The notes beneath the pieces are model-generated. The model was not told the origin of the DNA, ran no database searches, and saw only the letters and a program-made list of their open reading frames with translations. A stretch of 64,000 bases of DNA from Streptococcus massiliensis DSM 18628 (GTDB lineage Bacteria; Bacillota; Bacilli; Lactobacillales; Streptococcaceae), in assembly GCF_000380065.1 (NCBI RefSeq), contig NZ_KB904387.1, positions 31,476 through 95,475 of the forward strand. Direction: 5' to 3'. Numbering within the stretch: position 1 is the first letter of the stretch; each line of letters starts with the position of its first letter. Positions 24,075-33,865 of this stretch are shown here, in pieces. Position numbers and translations under genes: made by a program.

Positions 24075-24965
24075 ATGGCAGAAGGGAAAATTCAATTAGT
24101 TGTGGTGACTGGAATGAGTGGGGCAGGAAAAACGGTAGCGATCCAATCTTTTGAAGATCTGGGTTATTTTACTATTGATAATATGCCGCCTGCTCTTGTC
24201 TCTAAATTTATCCAGCTGGTGCAAGGAACAAAGGACGACAATAAAATTGCTCTGGTCGTGGATATGAGGAGCAGGTCTTTCTTTTCTGAAATCCAAGATG
24301 TTCTAAATGAGCTTGAAGACAATGAAGACTTGGACTTTAAAATTCTCTTCTTAGATGCGGCAGATAAGGAATTGGTGGCACGTTATAAAGAAACGCGCCG
24401 TAGCCATCCGCTAGCAGCGGACGGACGGATTTTGGACGGTATTAAATTGGAGCGCGAACTCTTATCGCCCTTGAAAAATATCAGTCAGAATGTGGTTGAT
24501 ACAACAGAAATCACTCCACGAGAGCTTAGAAAGACGATTGCAGAACAATTTTCTGGCGACCAAGATCAGCAGTCTTTTCGGGTCGAAGTGGTGAGTTTTG
24601 GCTTTAAATACGGCTTGCCTCTTGATGCGGATCTGGTTTTTGATGTGCGTTTTTTGCCCAATCCATATTATAAACCTGAGTTGCGCAATCAGACAGGACT
24701 TGATCAACCGGTCTATGACTATGTTATGGAACATCAGGCGTCAGAGGAGTTTTATCAACATTTGCTGGCTTTAATTGAGCCAATTTTACCTGGGTACCAA
24801 AAAGAAGGAAAGTCTGTCTTGACGATTGCTGTTGGCTGTACTGGTGGCCAACACCGCAGTGTGGCATTTGCCCATCGTCTAGCTAATGATTTAGCAAAAA
24901 ATTGGCCGATAAACGAAAGTCATCGAGACAAAGATCGTCGAAAGGAGACGGTGAATCGTTCATGA
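24075..24965 (+). CDS. rapZ: RapZ/YvcJ family nucleotide-binding protein
   Basis: A 296-residue protein with an N-terminal P-loop domain ([17 protein letters not shown]) and a C-terminal domain carrying [10 protein letters not shown]. In E. coli RapZ guides RNase E to a small RNA; the Gram-positive homologue YvcJ binds GTP and affects competence. ATG 24075 has AAAGGAG upstream; the frame's earlier TTG at 24036 is not needed. Its last bases overlap yvcK (ATGA). Confidence 0.92.
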   Translation: MAEGKIQLVVVTGMSGAGKTVAIQSFEDLGYFTIDNMPPALVSKFIQLVQGTKDDNKIALVVDMRSRSFFSEIQDVLNELEDNEDLDFKILFLDAADKELVARYKETRRSHPLAADGRILDGIKLERELLSPLKNISQNVVDTTEITPRELRKTIAEQFSGDQDQQSFRVEVVSFGFKYGLPLDADLVFDVRFLPNPYYKPELRNQTGLDQPVYDYVMEHQASEEFYQHLLALIEPILPGYQKEGKSVLTIAVGCTGGQHRSVAFAHRLANDLAKNWPINESHRDKDRRKETVNRS

Positions 24966-25939
24966 GAAAGCCTAAAATTACAGTTATTGGTGGCGGAACG
25001 GGAATCTCTGTGATTTTAAACAGTCTGCGCAAAAAAGATGTGGAGATTGCTGCTATTGTGACGGTAGCCGATGATGGGGGAAGTTCTGGCGAGTTGCGTA
25101 AAAACATGCAACAGCTAACTCCACCAGGAGATTTACGAAATGTTCTTGTCGCTTTGTCTGACATGCCTCGTTTTTACGAGCGAGTTTTTCAATATCGCTT
25201 TGCTGACGAAGATGGTCCACTAGCTGGTCATCCGCTAGGAAATCTCATCATAGCTGGGATTTCTGAAATGCAGGGCTCAACCTACAATGCCATGCAACTC
25301 TTGACGAAATTTTTCCATACGACTGGTAAAATTTATCCGTCAAGTGATGATCCCTTGACGCTACACGCTGTTTTTACTGATGGTATTGAAGTGGCGGGTG
25401 AGAGCCATATTGCTGAGCATGAAGGCATGATTGATCACGTTTATGTGACAAAGACATTAGACGGTGGGAAGCCTGAAGCGAGCCGTAAGGTAGTGCAAAC
25501 GATTATGGAAAGTGATATGGTGGTGCTAGGTCCGGGATCTCTGTTCACCTCCATTTTACCCAATCTGGTCATAGAAGAAATCGGCCAAGCACTGCTAGAG
25601 ACAGAAGCCGAGGTGGCTTACGTTTGCAATATCATGACTCAACGTGGGGAAACGGAGCATTTCAGTGATAGCGACCATGTGGCGGTACTTCAGAGTCACC
25701 TAGGGCGACCCTTTATTGATACCGTTTTGGTCAATATCGAACAGGTACCAAAAGAATATATGAATAGCAATCAATTTGATGAATACTTGGTTCAGGTTGA
25801 ACATGATTTTGTTGGGCTTTCTGCACTGGTGCCACGCGTTATCTCGTCAAATTTCCTACGTTTGGAGAATGGCGGAGCCTTTCATGATGGGGATTTGCTG
25901 GCTGATGAGCTTATGCAGATTATCAAGGTGCGCAAATGA
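24962..25939 (+). CDS. yvcK: Gluconeogenesis factor YvcK/CofD-like protein
   Basis: A 325-residue protein of the YvcK family, beginning [14 protein letters not shown] and containing [12 protein letters not shown] and GHPLGNLI. It binds UDP-sugars in Bacillus and influences carbon flux and cell-wall synthesis. ATG 24962 overlaps the rapZ stop by four bases, and its stop overlaps whiA by four, so the three are translationally coupled, as in most Firmicutes. Confidence 0.93.
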   Translation: MRKPKITVIGGGTGISVILNSLRKKDVEIAAIVTVADDGGSSGELRKNMQQLTPPGDLRNVLVALSDMPRFYERVFQYRFADEDGPLAGHPLGNLIIAGISEMQGSTYNAMQLLTKFFHTTGKIYPSSDDPLTLHAVFTDGIEVAGESHIAEHEGMIDHVYVTKTLDGGKPEASRKVVQTIMESDMVVLGPGSLFTSILPNLVIEEIGQALLETEAEVAYVCNIMTQRGETEHFSDSDHVAVLQSHLGRPFIDTVLVNIEQVPKEYMNSNQFDEYLVQVEHDFVGLSALVPRVISSNFLRLENGGAFHDGDLLADELMQIIKVRK

Positions 25940-26847
25940 GTTTTACCATCCAAGTTAAAGAAGAACTCCTAGGGATTAATCAACCGCAAAAGAGTGAGTT
26001 GGCAGCGATTATCAAGTTGTCAGGCAGTCTTGGGATTGCTACGGCTGGTTTGAATTTATCTGTTACGACAGAAAATGCCAAAATTGCTCGTCACATCTAC
26101 GAATTGCTGTTACACTTTTATCAAGTGAAAGCCGAAATTCGCCATCATCAGAAAACAAATTTACGAAAAAATCGGGTCTATACTGTTTTTTTAGACAATG
26201 GTGTAGAGGAGATCTTGGCGGATTTACAGTTGGCAGATTCTTTTTTTGGAATTGAAACAGGGATCTCCGAGCAGATTTTAGCTGACGAAGAAGCCAGCAG
26301 AGCCTATCTGCGGGGAGCTTTTCTCTCAAATGGCAGCATTCGTGATCCAGAATCGGGTCGCTATCAGCTAGAAATCGTCTCTGTCTATCTGGACCACGCC
26401 GAGGACTTGGCTAGCTTGATGCAGCATTTTCTTCTACCAGCAAAGACAATTGAGCGTAAGCGTGGTGCAGTGACCTATCTCCAACGTGCAGAAGATATCA
26501 TGGATTTTCTCATCGTAATCGGTGCGATGGAGGGGATGCAGACCTTTGAAGGAATCAAACTTTTGCGTGAAACCCGCAACGACCTTAACCGTGCAAACAA
26601 TGCTGAAACTGCCAATATTGCGCGCACAGTTGCTGCAAGTGTGAAGATTATTCACAATATAGCCAAGATTAGAGATAGTATCGGTCTAGAAAGTCTGCCG
26701 CTAGATTTGCAGGAAGTTGCACATCTACGCCTGCAGCACCCTGACTATTCTATTCAGCAGTTGGCCGATAGCTTGACAAAGCCTCTGACCAAGAGTGGTG
26801 TCAATCACCGCCTGCGTAAAATTAATAAGATTGCAGAAGAATTATAA
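25936..26847 (+). CDS. whiA: DNA-binding protein WhiA
   Basis: A 303-residue WhiA: an N-terminal degenerate LAGLIDADG homing-endonuclease fold ([22 protein letters not shown]) and a C-terminal helix-turn-helix ([26 protein letters not shown]). Involved in chromosome segregation and division in Gram-positive bacteria; nuclease residues are degenerate. Third gene of rapZ-yvcK-whiA, ended by the terminator at 26846-26878. Confidence 0.95.
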   Translation: MSFTIQVKEELLGINQPQKSELAAIIKLSGSLGIATAGLNLSVTTENAKIARHIYELLLHFYQVKAEIRHHQKTNLRKNRVYTVFLDNGVEEILADLQLADSFFGIETGISEQILADEEASRAYLRGAFLSNGSIRDPESGRYQLEIVSVYLDHAEDLASLMQHFLLPAKTIERKRGAVTYLQRAEDIMDFLIVIGAMEGMQTFEGIKLLRETRNDLNRANNAETANIARTVAASVKIIHNIAKIRDSIGLESLPLDLQEVAHLRLQHPDYSIQQLADSLTKPLTKSGVNHRLRKINKIAEEL

Positions 26848-26878
26848 AACCTCAGATTTTATTTGATCTGAGGTTTTT
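26846..26878. terminator. Terminator after whiA
   Basis: 12-bp stem AAAACCTCAGAT / ATCTGAGGTTTT, 8-nt loop and T tract. The A tract on the left suits the convergent reductase gene as well. Confidence 0.85.
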
Positions 26879-26930
26879 GTGTATAACATTAAAATGATCT
26901 GAATCTATTTGCGGAAGAACTTATCTGAGT

Positions 26931-27899
26931 TTATAGACTTGTTGAATGTTTCGGCTGAACTTTTTGGTCTGGGTAAATGTAGTTCATGGCATTGTTGACA
27001 GCGGTAGGAGCTTCACCTAAACCTGTCGCTATTAAATCAACCTTGCCCTCGTAACTGCAACAATCGCCAATTGCATAAATGCCTACGAGAGAGCTTTCTT
27101 GCTTACTATTTACAATGATTTTGTGGCGATTTAGCTCCAGCCCCCAATTTTTGAGATTGCCAACAGACGACTTAAAGCCGTAATTGACAAAGAGATGGTC
27201 GAGCGGAATCAGTTCTGTTTCTTGGCTTTTCACTTTTGAGATTTCTAGGTGGGTCAAATGCCCGTTTGCGCCGATTAGTTTGCTTGGCACATAAGGAGTT
27301 TTAATGCTTACATTAGAATTTTTTAGCTCGGAAACGCTGTGCTCCAGAGCACGGAAATTGTCTCTCCGGTGGATGATAGTGGTTGGTGCGATCTTTTCAA
27401 AAGCGAGCGACCAATCGACAGCAGAGTCGCCACCACCTAGCACAACAACTTGTTTATCTGCATATTGTTGGATATTGGCTACGTGATAGTGAATATTGTC
27501 AAATTCCTCAGCGCCTTCTAGTTCCAAAGCGCGTGGTTTAAAGGCGCCACCACCCATAGCGATAATGATCGTTTTTGACTGATGTTGCCCTTTATTTGTC
27601 TTAATAGTGAAAAGATCATTTTTTTTGACGATGTCTTCTGCCGTTTCATTGAGGCAAATATCCGTTTCAAAGGTCTCCAACTGCTCAATCAAACGATTAG
27701 TTAGTTCTTCGCCAGTCAGATTGATAAAGGCTGGAACATCAAGTATTTTCTTTTCAGGATAGAGAATAGCGGGTTGTCCGCCAAGCTGTGGAAGAGAATC
27801 AATCAGTTTGACACGAGCTTTTCGCATATGAGCATAAAAGGCTGCAAAAAGTCCAACAGGACCGCCACCAATAATGGTAATATCATAAATTTCAGACAT
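26931..27899 (-). CDS. Ferredoxin-NADP+ reductase, thioredoxin reductase-like
   Basis: A 322-residue flavoprotein: FAD-binding IIGGGPVGLFAAFYA, NADPH-binding VVLGGGDSAVDW and C-terminal IYAIGDCCSYEGKVDLIATGLGEAPTAVNNA. The CxxC redox pair of thioredoxin reductase is missing, which is the hallmark of the YumC/TrxR-like ferredoxin-NADP reductases. It supplies electrons between NADPH and ferredoxin or flavodoxin. AGGAG precedes its ATG at 27899. A single-gene unit divergent from fruR. Confidence 0.92.
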   Translation of the reverse strand: MSEIYDITIIGGGPVGLFAAFYAHMRKARVKLIDSLPQLGGQPAILYPEKKILDVPAFINLTGEELTNRLIEQLETFETDICLNETAEDIVKKNDLFTIKTNKGQHQSKTIIIAMGGGAFKPRALELEGAEEFDNIHYHVANIQQYADKQVVVLGGGDSAVDWSLAFEKIAPTTIIHRRDNFRALEHSVSELKNSNVSIKTPYVPSKLIGANGHLTHLEISKVKSQETELIPLDHLFVNYGFKSSVGNLKNWGLELNRHKIIVNSKQESSLVGIYAIGDCCSYEGKVDLIATGLGEAPTAVNNAMNYIYPDQKVQPKHSTSL

Positions 27900-28031
27900 G
27901 AATTTCTCCTCGGTTAAAATAAAACTATTTCTAGTCTATCATATTTTGAGGCAAATGGCATGGTTTTGGAGAGGAAATTCTATTTTCTCTGATTGATTTG
28001 ACATTTTTTGAAAGTTTTTGATAGAAAATGC

Positions 28032-28079
28032 TTGACTTTTATCTAAAACTGAGTATAATGAAAACTGTAAACGATTGCA
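28032..28079 (+). promoter_or_regulatory. fruRKA promoter with cre-like site
   Basis: -35 TTGACT (28032-28037), 16-bp spacer, -10 TATAAT (28054-28059). TGTAAACGATTGCA (28066-28079) fits the CcpA cre consensus TGWAANCGNTNWCA with one mismatch and sits right at the predicted +1, so carbon catabolite repression is expected. Confidence 0.75.
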
Positions 28080-28092
28080 GGGAGGTGTTATT

Positions 28093-28836
28093 ATCTTAAA
28101 ATCAGAGCGTAAGCAGGTGATTTTGGATACCGTTAACCGTGACCGCATTGTATCTCTGGAAAGTTTGGTACAGATGCTTTCGACCTCTGAATCCACCGTT
28201 CGTAGGGATTTGGATGAACTTGAGAGTGAACATAAACTTCGTCGAGTTCATGGTGGTGCAGAAAGTTTGCAGCCGCTTCAGGCTGAAGAAACCAATCAGC
28301 AAAAATCTATCAAAAACGTTCAAGAAAAACTTCGTGTTGCACGAAAAGCAGCGACTTATATTCAGGATTATGATGTGATTTTTATTGATGCTGGAACAAC
28401 CAATGAGCTGTTAGTTAATGAGATTCAGGCACAAAAGGTAACGGTTGTCACTAATTCTATTCACCATGCGACTCAACTTGTTGAGCGAGGAATAGATACA
28501 GTTATTATCGGGGGGTTAGTTAAGAGCGCCACAGACGCAAGTATTGGGGGAGCAGCACTAAACCAGATTGGTCAACTGAATTTTGATAAGGCTTTTATCG
28601 GAATGAATGGAATTGATGAAGGTTTTTTCACTACTCCAGAAATGGAAGAAGGCGCGATTAAGCGAGCGATTTTAGAAAACGCCAAACAGACCTATGTGCT
28701 GGTGGATCATTCTAAAATTGGACAAACTTCTTTTGTTAAGGTGGCACCTGTTGCTAGAGCAAGTATCATTACCAATAAATCCGATGGAGAACTTATTAAA
28801 AAGCTAAAAGGAAAGACAGAGGTAATCGAGGCATGA
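28093..28836 (+). CDS. fruR: DeoR family fructose operon repressor
   Basis: About 247 residues. N-terminal DeoR helix-turn-helix (IVSLESLVQMLSTSESTVRRDLDELE, followed by HGGAE) and C-terminal sugar-phosphate sensor domain with DAGTTNELL. It should repress fruRKA and respond to fructose-1-phosphate. There is no ATG, GTG or TTG at the expected place: the ribosome site GGAGG (28081-28085) is 7 bases from ATC 28093, and the following codons (TTA AAA TCA GAG CGT) match the usual MLKSER start. The TTG at 28075 lies upstream of the ribosome site. ATC initiation is therefore proposed. Stop overlaps fruK by 4 bases. Confidence 0.88.
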   Translation: MLKSERKQVILDTVNRDRIVSLESLVQMLSTSESTVRRDLDELESEHKLRRVHGGAESLQPLQAEETNQQKSIKNVQEKLRVARKAATYIQDYDVIFIDAGTTNELLVNEIQAQKVTVVTNSIHHATQLVERGIDTVIIGGLVKSATDASIGGAALNQIGQLNFDKAFIGMNGIDEGFFTTPEMEEGAIKRAILENAKQTYVLVDHSKIGQTSFVKVAPVARASIITNKSDGELIKKLKGKTEVIEA

Positions 28837-29744
28837 TTTATACAGTCACACTTAACCCTTCTATTGACTACATTGTCCGTCTGGACGAGGTCAAGGTCGG
28901 TAGTGTAAATCGCATGGACAGCGATGATAAATTTGCCGGCGGCAAGGGTATCAACGTTAGTCGGGTGCTCAAGCGCCTAGGCATTGACAGTACAGCGACT
29001 GGTTTTATCGGTGGTTTTACTGGTAAGTTTATTACAGATATTCTTGAAAGTGAGAAAATTGCAACGAATTTTGTTCAAGTAGCAGAAGATACGCGTATCA
29101 ATGTCAAGATTAAGGCGGATGCAGAAACGGAAATCAATGGCACAGGGCCAACGATTGCTCCTGAAAATTTGGCGGATTTGGAAAGCATTCTTTCTTCCCT
29201 GACCGCAGAAGACACCGTCGTTTTTGCTGGCAGCAGTCCTAAAAATTTGGGCAACGCTATCTACAAGGAGCTCATCGGTTTGGCTCGTAAGACAGGGGCG
29301 CAGGTTGTCTGCGACTTTGAGGGACAGACACTTCTCGACTCTTTGGACTTCCAGCCGCTTTTAGTCAAACCAAATAATCATGAACTGGGCGATATTTTCG
29401 GTGTGACCCTGACAGACTTGCCAGACATCGAAAAATACGCGCGTCAGCTTTTGGACAAGGGAGCGCAGCAGGTCATTATTTCTATGGCGGGCGACGGGGC
29501 TCTTTTGGTCACTCGAGACGGCTCTTACTTCGCTAAACCTATCAAGGGCACAGTGAAAAATTCTGTCGGCGCTGGCGACTCCATGGTGGCTGGCTTTACA
29601 GGAGAATTGGTGCGGACAGGCGACGTCCTTTCAGCTTTCAAATGGGGAGTGGCTTGCGGAACGGCAACTACCTTCTCAGACGACTTAGCAAGCGCTGATT
29701 ACATTAACGAAATTTATGGAAAAGTAGAGGTAGAAAAACTATGA
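28833..29744 (+). CDS. fruK: 1-phosphofructokinase
   Basis: A 303-residue PfkB-family kinase converting fructose-1-phosphate to fructose-1,6-bisphosphate. Signatures are GGKGINVSRVLKRLG near residue 37 and GAGDSMVAGF near residue 250, with the catalytic Asp in GAGD. The ATG overlaps the fruR stop (ATGA), and its stop overlaps fruA the same way. Confidence 0.95.
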   Translation: MIYTVTLNPSIDYIVRLDEVKVGSVNRMDSDDKFAGGKGINVSRVLKRLGIDSTATGFIGGFTGKFITDILESEKIATNFVQVAEDTRINVKIKADAETEINGTGPTIAPENLADLESILSSLTAEDTVVFAGSSPKNLGNAIYKELIGLARKTGAQVVCDFEGQTLLDSLDFQPLLVKPNNHELGDIFGVTLTDLPDIEKYARQLLDKGAQQVIISMAGDGALLVTRDGSYFAKPIKGTVKNSVGAGDSMVAGFTGELVRTGDVLSAFKWGVACGTATTFSDDLASADYINEIYGKVEVEKL

Positions 29745-31690
29745 AAATTCAAGACTTACTGAATAAGAATGTCATGATTTTAGATTTGCAGGCGACTGAA
29801 AAAATAGCTGCCATTGAAGAAATGATTCACAAACTGGTAGACCAAGGTGTGGTAACAGACTTTGAAGCTTTCAAAGAAGGAATTTTAGCACGTGAAGCCT
29901 TGACTTCAACGGGGCTCGGTGACGGGATTGCCATGCCCCACAGCAAAAATGCAGCGGTTAAAGAAGCGACAGTTCTCTTTGCTAAGTCAAACAAGGGTGT
30001 GGACTATGAGAGTTTGGACGGTCAACCAACTGACCTTTTCTTCATGATTGCAGCGCCAGAAGGTGCCAACGATACGCACTTGGCAGCCTTGGCTGAGTTG
30101 TCCCAATACTTGATGAAAGATGGCTTTGCTGATAAATTGCGCCAAGTGACTTCTCCTGACGAAGTGTTTGCGCTCTTTGACAGTGCTGAAGAAAAAGCAG
30201 AAGAGCCCGCAACTGTTGAGCCTGCTGCTGAGGGGAGCGACTTCCTCGTTGCAGTTACTGCTTGTACGACAGGGATTGCCCATACTTATATGGCACAAGA
30301 AGCCTTGCAAAAAGTGGCTGCTGAGCTGGGCGTTGGTATCAAGGTCGAAACCAACGGTGCCAGCGGTATTGGCAACAAACTGACAGCAGAAGACATCGCT
30401 AGGGCCAAAGGTGTTATCGTTGCGGCTGACAAGGCAGTGGAAATGGAACGCTTTGACGGTAAACCATTGGTACAGCGCCCTGTTGCAGACGGTATCAGAA
30501 AGACAGAAGAGTTGATTAACTTAGCTCTTTCTGGCCAAGCACCAATTTATCATGCCAGCCACAAGGGAGAAGCTGCTTCAACGACTTCTTCAGCTGGTGC
30601 AGGTCTTTACAAGCACTTGATGAGCGGTGTCAGTCAAATGTTGCCATTCGTTATCGGTGGCGGTATCTTGATTGCTCTTGCTTTCCTCTTTGACCAATTT
30701 ATGGGTGTGCCACAAGACCAGTTGGCTCAGCTAGGTAGTTACCACGAAATTGCAGCCCTCTTTAAGAGCATTGGTGGCGCAGCCTTTGGCTTTATGCTTC
30801 CAGTTCTTGCGGGTTACATTGCTTACTCAATCGCTGAAAAACCAGGTCTTGCTCCTGGATTTGTGGCAGGTGCTCTAGCAGCGTCAGGTGCGGCTTTTGG
30901 TAAAGTTCCTTTTGCTTCAGGAGGAAAAGAAACTTTAGCTTTGGTTGGTATTCCGTCCGGTTTCCTTGGAGCTCTTGTTGGTGGTTTCCTGGCTGGTTAT
31001 GCGGTTAATTTCCTTAAGAAAGCCCTCAAAGGCTTGCCAAAATCGCTGGAAGGTATCAAATCAATCCTGCTCTATCCACTTCTTGGTACAGCAGTGACAG
31101 GCTTCCTTATGCTTGCGGTCAATATTCCAATGGCTGCAATCAATACTGGCTTGAACGGTTTCCTTGAAGGCCTAAGCGGAACATCAGCTGTCCTTTTGGG
31201 ACTGGTCGTTGGTGGAATGATGGCAATCGACATGGGTGGACCTTTCAACAAGGCGGCCTACATCTTTGGTACAGGTACCTTGGCAGCGACTGTCTCAACG
31301 GGTGGTTCAGTCGTTATGGCAGCCGTTATGGCAGGTGGTATGGTTCCTCCGCTCGCGGTCTTTGTCGCAACTCTGCTCTTTAGAAATAAATTCACCGAAG
31401 AAGAACGCAACTCAGGTATTACCAATATTGTTATGGGTCTGTCCTTCATTACAGAAGGTGCTATTCCATTTGGTGCTGCTGACCCAGCGCGCGCCATTCC
31501 AAGTTTTGTCGCAGGTTCTGCTCTTACAGGTGCCTTGGTCGGTCTGGCAGGTATCAAGCTCATGGCGCCACACGGTGGTATCTTCGTTATTGGTCTAACA
31601 ACCAATCCGCTTCTTTACCTGCTCTTTGTTCTAGTCGGAGCAGTAGTCAGCGGTATCCTCTTTGGAGCACTTCGTAAACCATTGAAATAA
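29741..31690 (+). CDS. fruA: PTS fructose transporter EIIABC
   Basis: A 649-residue three-domain PTS permease that imports fructose as fructose-1-phosphate. EIIA (residues ~1-150) has its phosphorylated His at about 67 (GIAMPHSKN); EIIB (~165-265) has its Cys at about 175 (VTACTTGIAHTYMA); EIIC (~285-645) is a multi-span membrane domain with GGPFNKAAY. A Glu/Ala/Pro-rich linker joins A and B. Last gene of the operon. Confidence 0.96.
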   Translation: MKIQDLLNKNVMILDLQATEKIAAIEEMIHKLVDQGVVTDFEAFKEGILAREALTSTGLGDGIAMPHSKNAAVKEATVLFAKSNKGVDYESLDGQPTDLFFMIAAPEGANDTHLAALAELSQYLMKDGFADKLRQVTSPDEVFALFDSAEEKAEEPATVEPAAEGSDFLVAVTACTTGIAHTYMAQEALQKVAAELGVGIKVETNGASGIGNKLTAEDIARAKGVIVAADKAVEMERFDGKPLVQRPVADGIRKTEELINLALSGQAPIYHASHKGEAASTTSSAGAGLYKHLMSGVSQMLPFVIGGGILIALAFLFDQFMGVPQDQLAQLGSYHEIAALFKSIGGAAFGFMLPVLAGYIAYSIAEKPGLAPGFVAGALAASGAAFGKVPFASGGKETLALVGIPSGFLGALVGGFLAGYAVNFLKKALKGLPKSLEGIKSILLYPLLGTAVTGFLMLAVNIPMAAINTGLNGFLEGLSGTSAVLLGLVVGGMMAIDMGGPFNKAAYIFGTGTLAATVSTGGSVVMAAVMAGGMVPPLAVFVATLLFRNKFTEEERNSGITNIVMGLSFITEGAIPFGAADPARAIPSFVAGSALTGALVGLAGIKLMAPHGGIFVIGLTTNPLLYLLFVLVGAVVSGILFGALRKPLK

Positions 31691-31696
31691 TTAATC

Positions 31697-31724
31697 AAAT
31701 CGTCTCGTAAGAGGCGATTTTTTT
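31697..31724 (+). terminator. Terminator after fruA
   Basis: AAATCGTCTC / GAGGCGATTT stem with GTAA loop and T tract. Confidence 0.85.
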
Positions 31725-31756
31725 GTCTGGCTTTGGTTTTCTAGGCTTCATAAATA

Positions 31757-31765
31757 TGGTATAAT
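31757..31765 (+). promoter_or_regulatory. Extended -10 promoter of lepA
   Basis: TGG-TATAAT, predicted start near 31772. Confidence 0.55.
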
Positions 31766-31796
31766 GGAGAGAATACACAAAGGAATAGAAACACTG

Positions 31797-33620
31797 ATGA
31801 ATATTGAAGATTTTAGAAAACGACAGGAGAAAATCCGTAATTTCTCCATTATTGCCCATATTGACCACGGAAAATCAACCTTGGCAGACCGCATTTTGGA
31901 GGCGACCGAAACAGTGTCTAGCCGCGAAATGCAGGCGCAGCTCCTCGACAGTATGGACTTGGAGCGCGAACGTGGCATTACCATTAAGCTCAACGCTATC
32001 GAGCTCAATTATAAGGCCAAAGACGGTGAAACCTACATTTTCCACCTGATTGATACGCCGGGGCATGTGGATTTTACCTATGAAGTGTCGCGCTCGCTAG
32101 CTGCCTGCGAAGGGGCGGTCTTGGTCGTTGACGCAGCGCAAGGGATTGAGGCGCAGACCTTGGCTAATGTCTATCTGGCGCTGGATAACGATTTGGAAAT
32201 CCTGCCAGTCATCAATAAAATCGACCTGCCAGCGGCAGACCCAGAGCGTGTGCGGACAGAAATCGAAGACGTCATCGGGCTGGACGCTAGCGAAGCAGTG
32301 CTTGCCTCCGCCAAGTCTGGTATCGGAATTGAGGAGATTTTGGAGCAGATTGTGGAGAAGGTGCCTGCACCGACAGGAGATGTGGCAGCTCCGCTCAAAG
32401 CCTTGATTTTTGACTCGGTTTATGACAGCTACCGCGGTGTGATTTTGCAAGTCCGCGTCATGGACGGTCTTGTCAAGCCGGGCGATACGATTGAGCTCAT
32501 GAGCAATGACAAGACTTTCGATGTGACCGAGGTTGGGATTTTTACGCCCAAGGCAGTGGGTCGTGATTATTTGGCGACGGGTGATGTCGGCTATATCGCA
32601 GCTTCTATCAAGACAGTGCAAGATACGCGGGTCGGAGATACCGTGACCTTGGCAAACAATCGAGCAGAGGAAGCTCTTCACGGCTACAAGCAGATGAATC
32701 CAATGGTTTTTGCCGGTCTCTACCCTATCGAGTCCAACAAATACAACGACCTGCGTGAGGCGCTGGAGAAATTGCAGCTCAACGATGCCAGTCTTCAATT
32801 CGAGCCTGAAACCTCGCAGGCGCTGGGCTTTGGTTTTCGTTGTGGTTTCTTGGGCTTGCTGCACATGGACGTTATTCAGGAACGTTTGGAACGCGAGTTT
32901 AATATCGACCTCATCATGACAGCGCCTAGCGTTATTTATCAGGTCAATCTGACCGACGGCGATAGCCTAGAAGTGTCCAATCCAAGCGAATTTCCGGACC
33001 CAACCAAGATTGATTCGATTGAGGAGCCTTATGTTAAGGCGCAGATTATGGTACCGCAGGAATTTGTCGGAGCCGTTATGGAATTAGCGCAGCGCAAGCG
33101 TGGCGATTTTGTGACTATGGATTATATCGATGAAAATCGGGTCAATGTCATCTACCAAATTCCGCTGGCAGAGATTGTTTTTGACTTCTTTGACAAACTC
33201 AAGTCTTCTACCCGCGGTTATGCTAGTTTTGATTATGAGATTTCCGAATACCGCAAGTCCAGTCTAGTCAAAATGGATATTTTGCTCAATGGTGACAAGG
33301 TCGATGCGCTTAGCTTCATTGTCCACAGAGAATTTGCCTATGAGCGCGGCAAGCTGATTGTTGAAAAATTGAAGAAAATCATTCCGCGCCAGCAATTTGA
33401 AGTGCCAATCCAAGCCGCTATCGGTCAAAAAATCGTGGCAAGAACGGACATCAAAGCCCTGCGCAAGAATGTCCTTGCCAAGTGTTATGGTGGTGACGTT
33501 TCCCGTAAGCGCAAGCTCCTCGAGAAGCAAAAAGCTGGTAAAAAGCGCATGAAAGCAATCGGTAGCGTCGAAGTACCACAAGAAGCCTTCCTCAGCGTCC
33601 TTTCCATGGATGAGGAGTAG
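31797..33620 (+). CDS. lepA: Elongation factor 4 (LepA)
   Basis: A 607-residue translational GTPase thought to act on stalled ribosomes or in initiation and 30S assembly. G1 is [10 protein letters not shown]3 DTPGHVDF, G4 NKIDLP; the EF-G-like domains and the LepA-specific C-terminal domain ([24 protein letters not shown]) follow. ATG 31797 gives the standard N-terminus [15 protein letters not shown]; the earlier in-frame ATG at 31764 lies inside the -10 box. Confidence 0.96.
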   Translation: MNIEDFRKRQEKIRNFSIIAHIDHGKSTLADRILEATETVSSREMQAQLLDSMDLERERGITIKLNAIELNYKAKDGETYIFHLIDTPGHVDFTYEVSRSLAACEGAVLVVDAAQGIEAQTLANVYLALDNDLEILPVINKIDLPAADPERVRTEIEDVIGLDASEAVLASAKSGIGIEEILEQIVEKVPAPTGDVAAPLKALIFDSVYDSYRGVILQVRVMDGLVKPGDTIELMSNDKTFDVTEVGIFTPKAVGRDYLATGDVGYIAASIKTVQDTRVGDTVTLANNRAEEALHGYKQMNPMVFAGLYPIESNKYNDLREALEKLQLNDASLQFEPETSQALGFGFRCGFLGLLHMDVIQERLEREFNIDLIMTAPSVIYQVNLTDGDSLEVSNPSEFPDPTKIDSIEEPYVKAQIMVPQEFVGAVMELAQRKRGDFVTMDYIDENRVNVIYQIPLAEIVFDFFDKLKSSTRGYASFDYEISEYRKSSLVKMDILLNGDKVDALSFIVHREFAYERGKLIVEKLKKIIPRQQFEVPIQAAIGQKIVARTDIKALRKNVLAKCYGGDVSRKRKLLEKQKAGKKRMKAIGSVEVPQEAFLSVLSMDEE

Positions 33621-33653
33621 GAAATGCGTGAAGGTGCAAGAGAGTATGAAACT

Positions 33654-33824
33654 GGGAGTGGGACAGAACTCATTCCTTAAAAGGAATAGTTCGTTGTCCC
33701 ACCCCCGCGATGCCTATTAGGCTTGTGCGGAGTCTGTAAAGACGAACGAAGAAGCCAAGAGGTTACCGCGTCTTGCAGATAATCCGAATTAATTTTAGAG
33801 GCTGAGAACTATTGTCCCAGCCTC
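33654..33824. repeat. 171-bp dispersed repeat, copy 2
   Basis: Same length and order of hairpins as 10495-10665. Differences include GCC/GGC in copy 1 versus GTC/GAC here, which keeps a small hairpin paired, and AGCC/GGCT versus AGCC/GGTT. It ends in GAGGCTG...CAGCCTC and sits between lepA and rexB, acting as the only visible terminator after lepA. Confidence 0.8.
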
Positions 33825-33825
33825 T

Positions 33826-33834
33826 TGATATAAT
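33826..33834 (+). promoter_or_regulatory. rexB promoter abutting the repeat
   Basis: Extended -10 TGA-TATAAT starting 2 bp after the end of repeat copy 2; predicted start near 33841. Confidence 0.55.
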
Positions 33835-33865
33835 AAGAATGATTTGATGGTATGTGAGGAGCAAA

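Noticed and set aside
28075-28092. TTG 28075 as the start of fruR
   Set aside because: It lies upstream of the GGAGG ribosome site and within the cre-like element at the predicted transcript start, so it would be almost leaderless and is not conserved in protein sequence.
32097-32864. 255-codon minus-strand frame inside lepA
   Set aside because: Antisense shadow of LepA; composition is His/Arg/Cys-rich as expected for reversed codons and no start signal is present.
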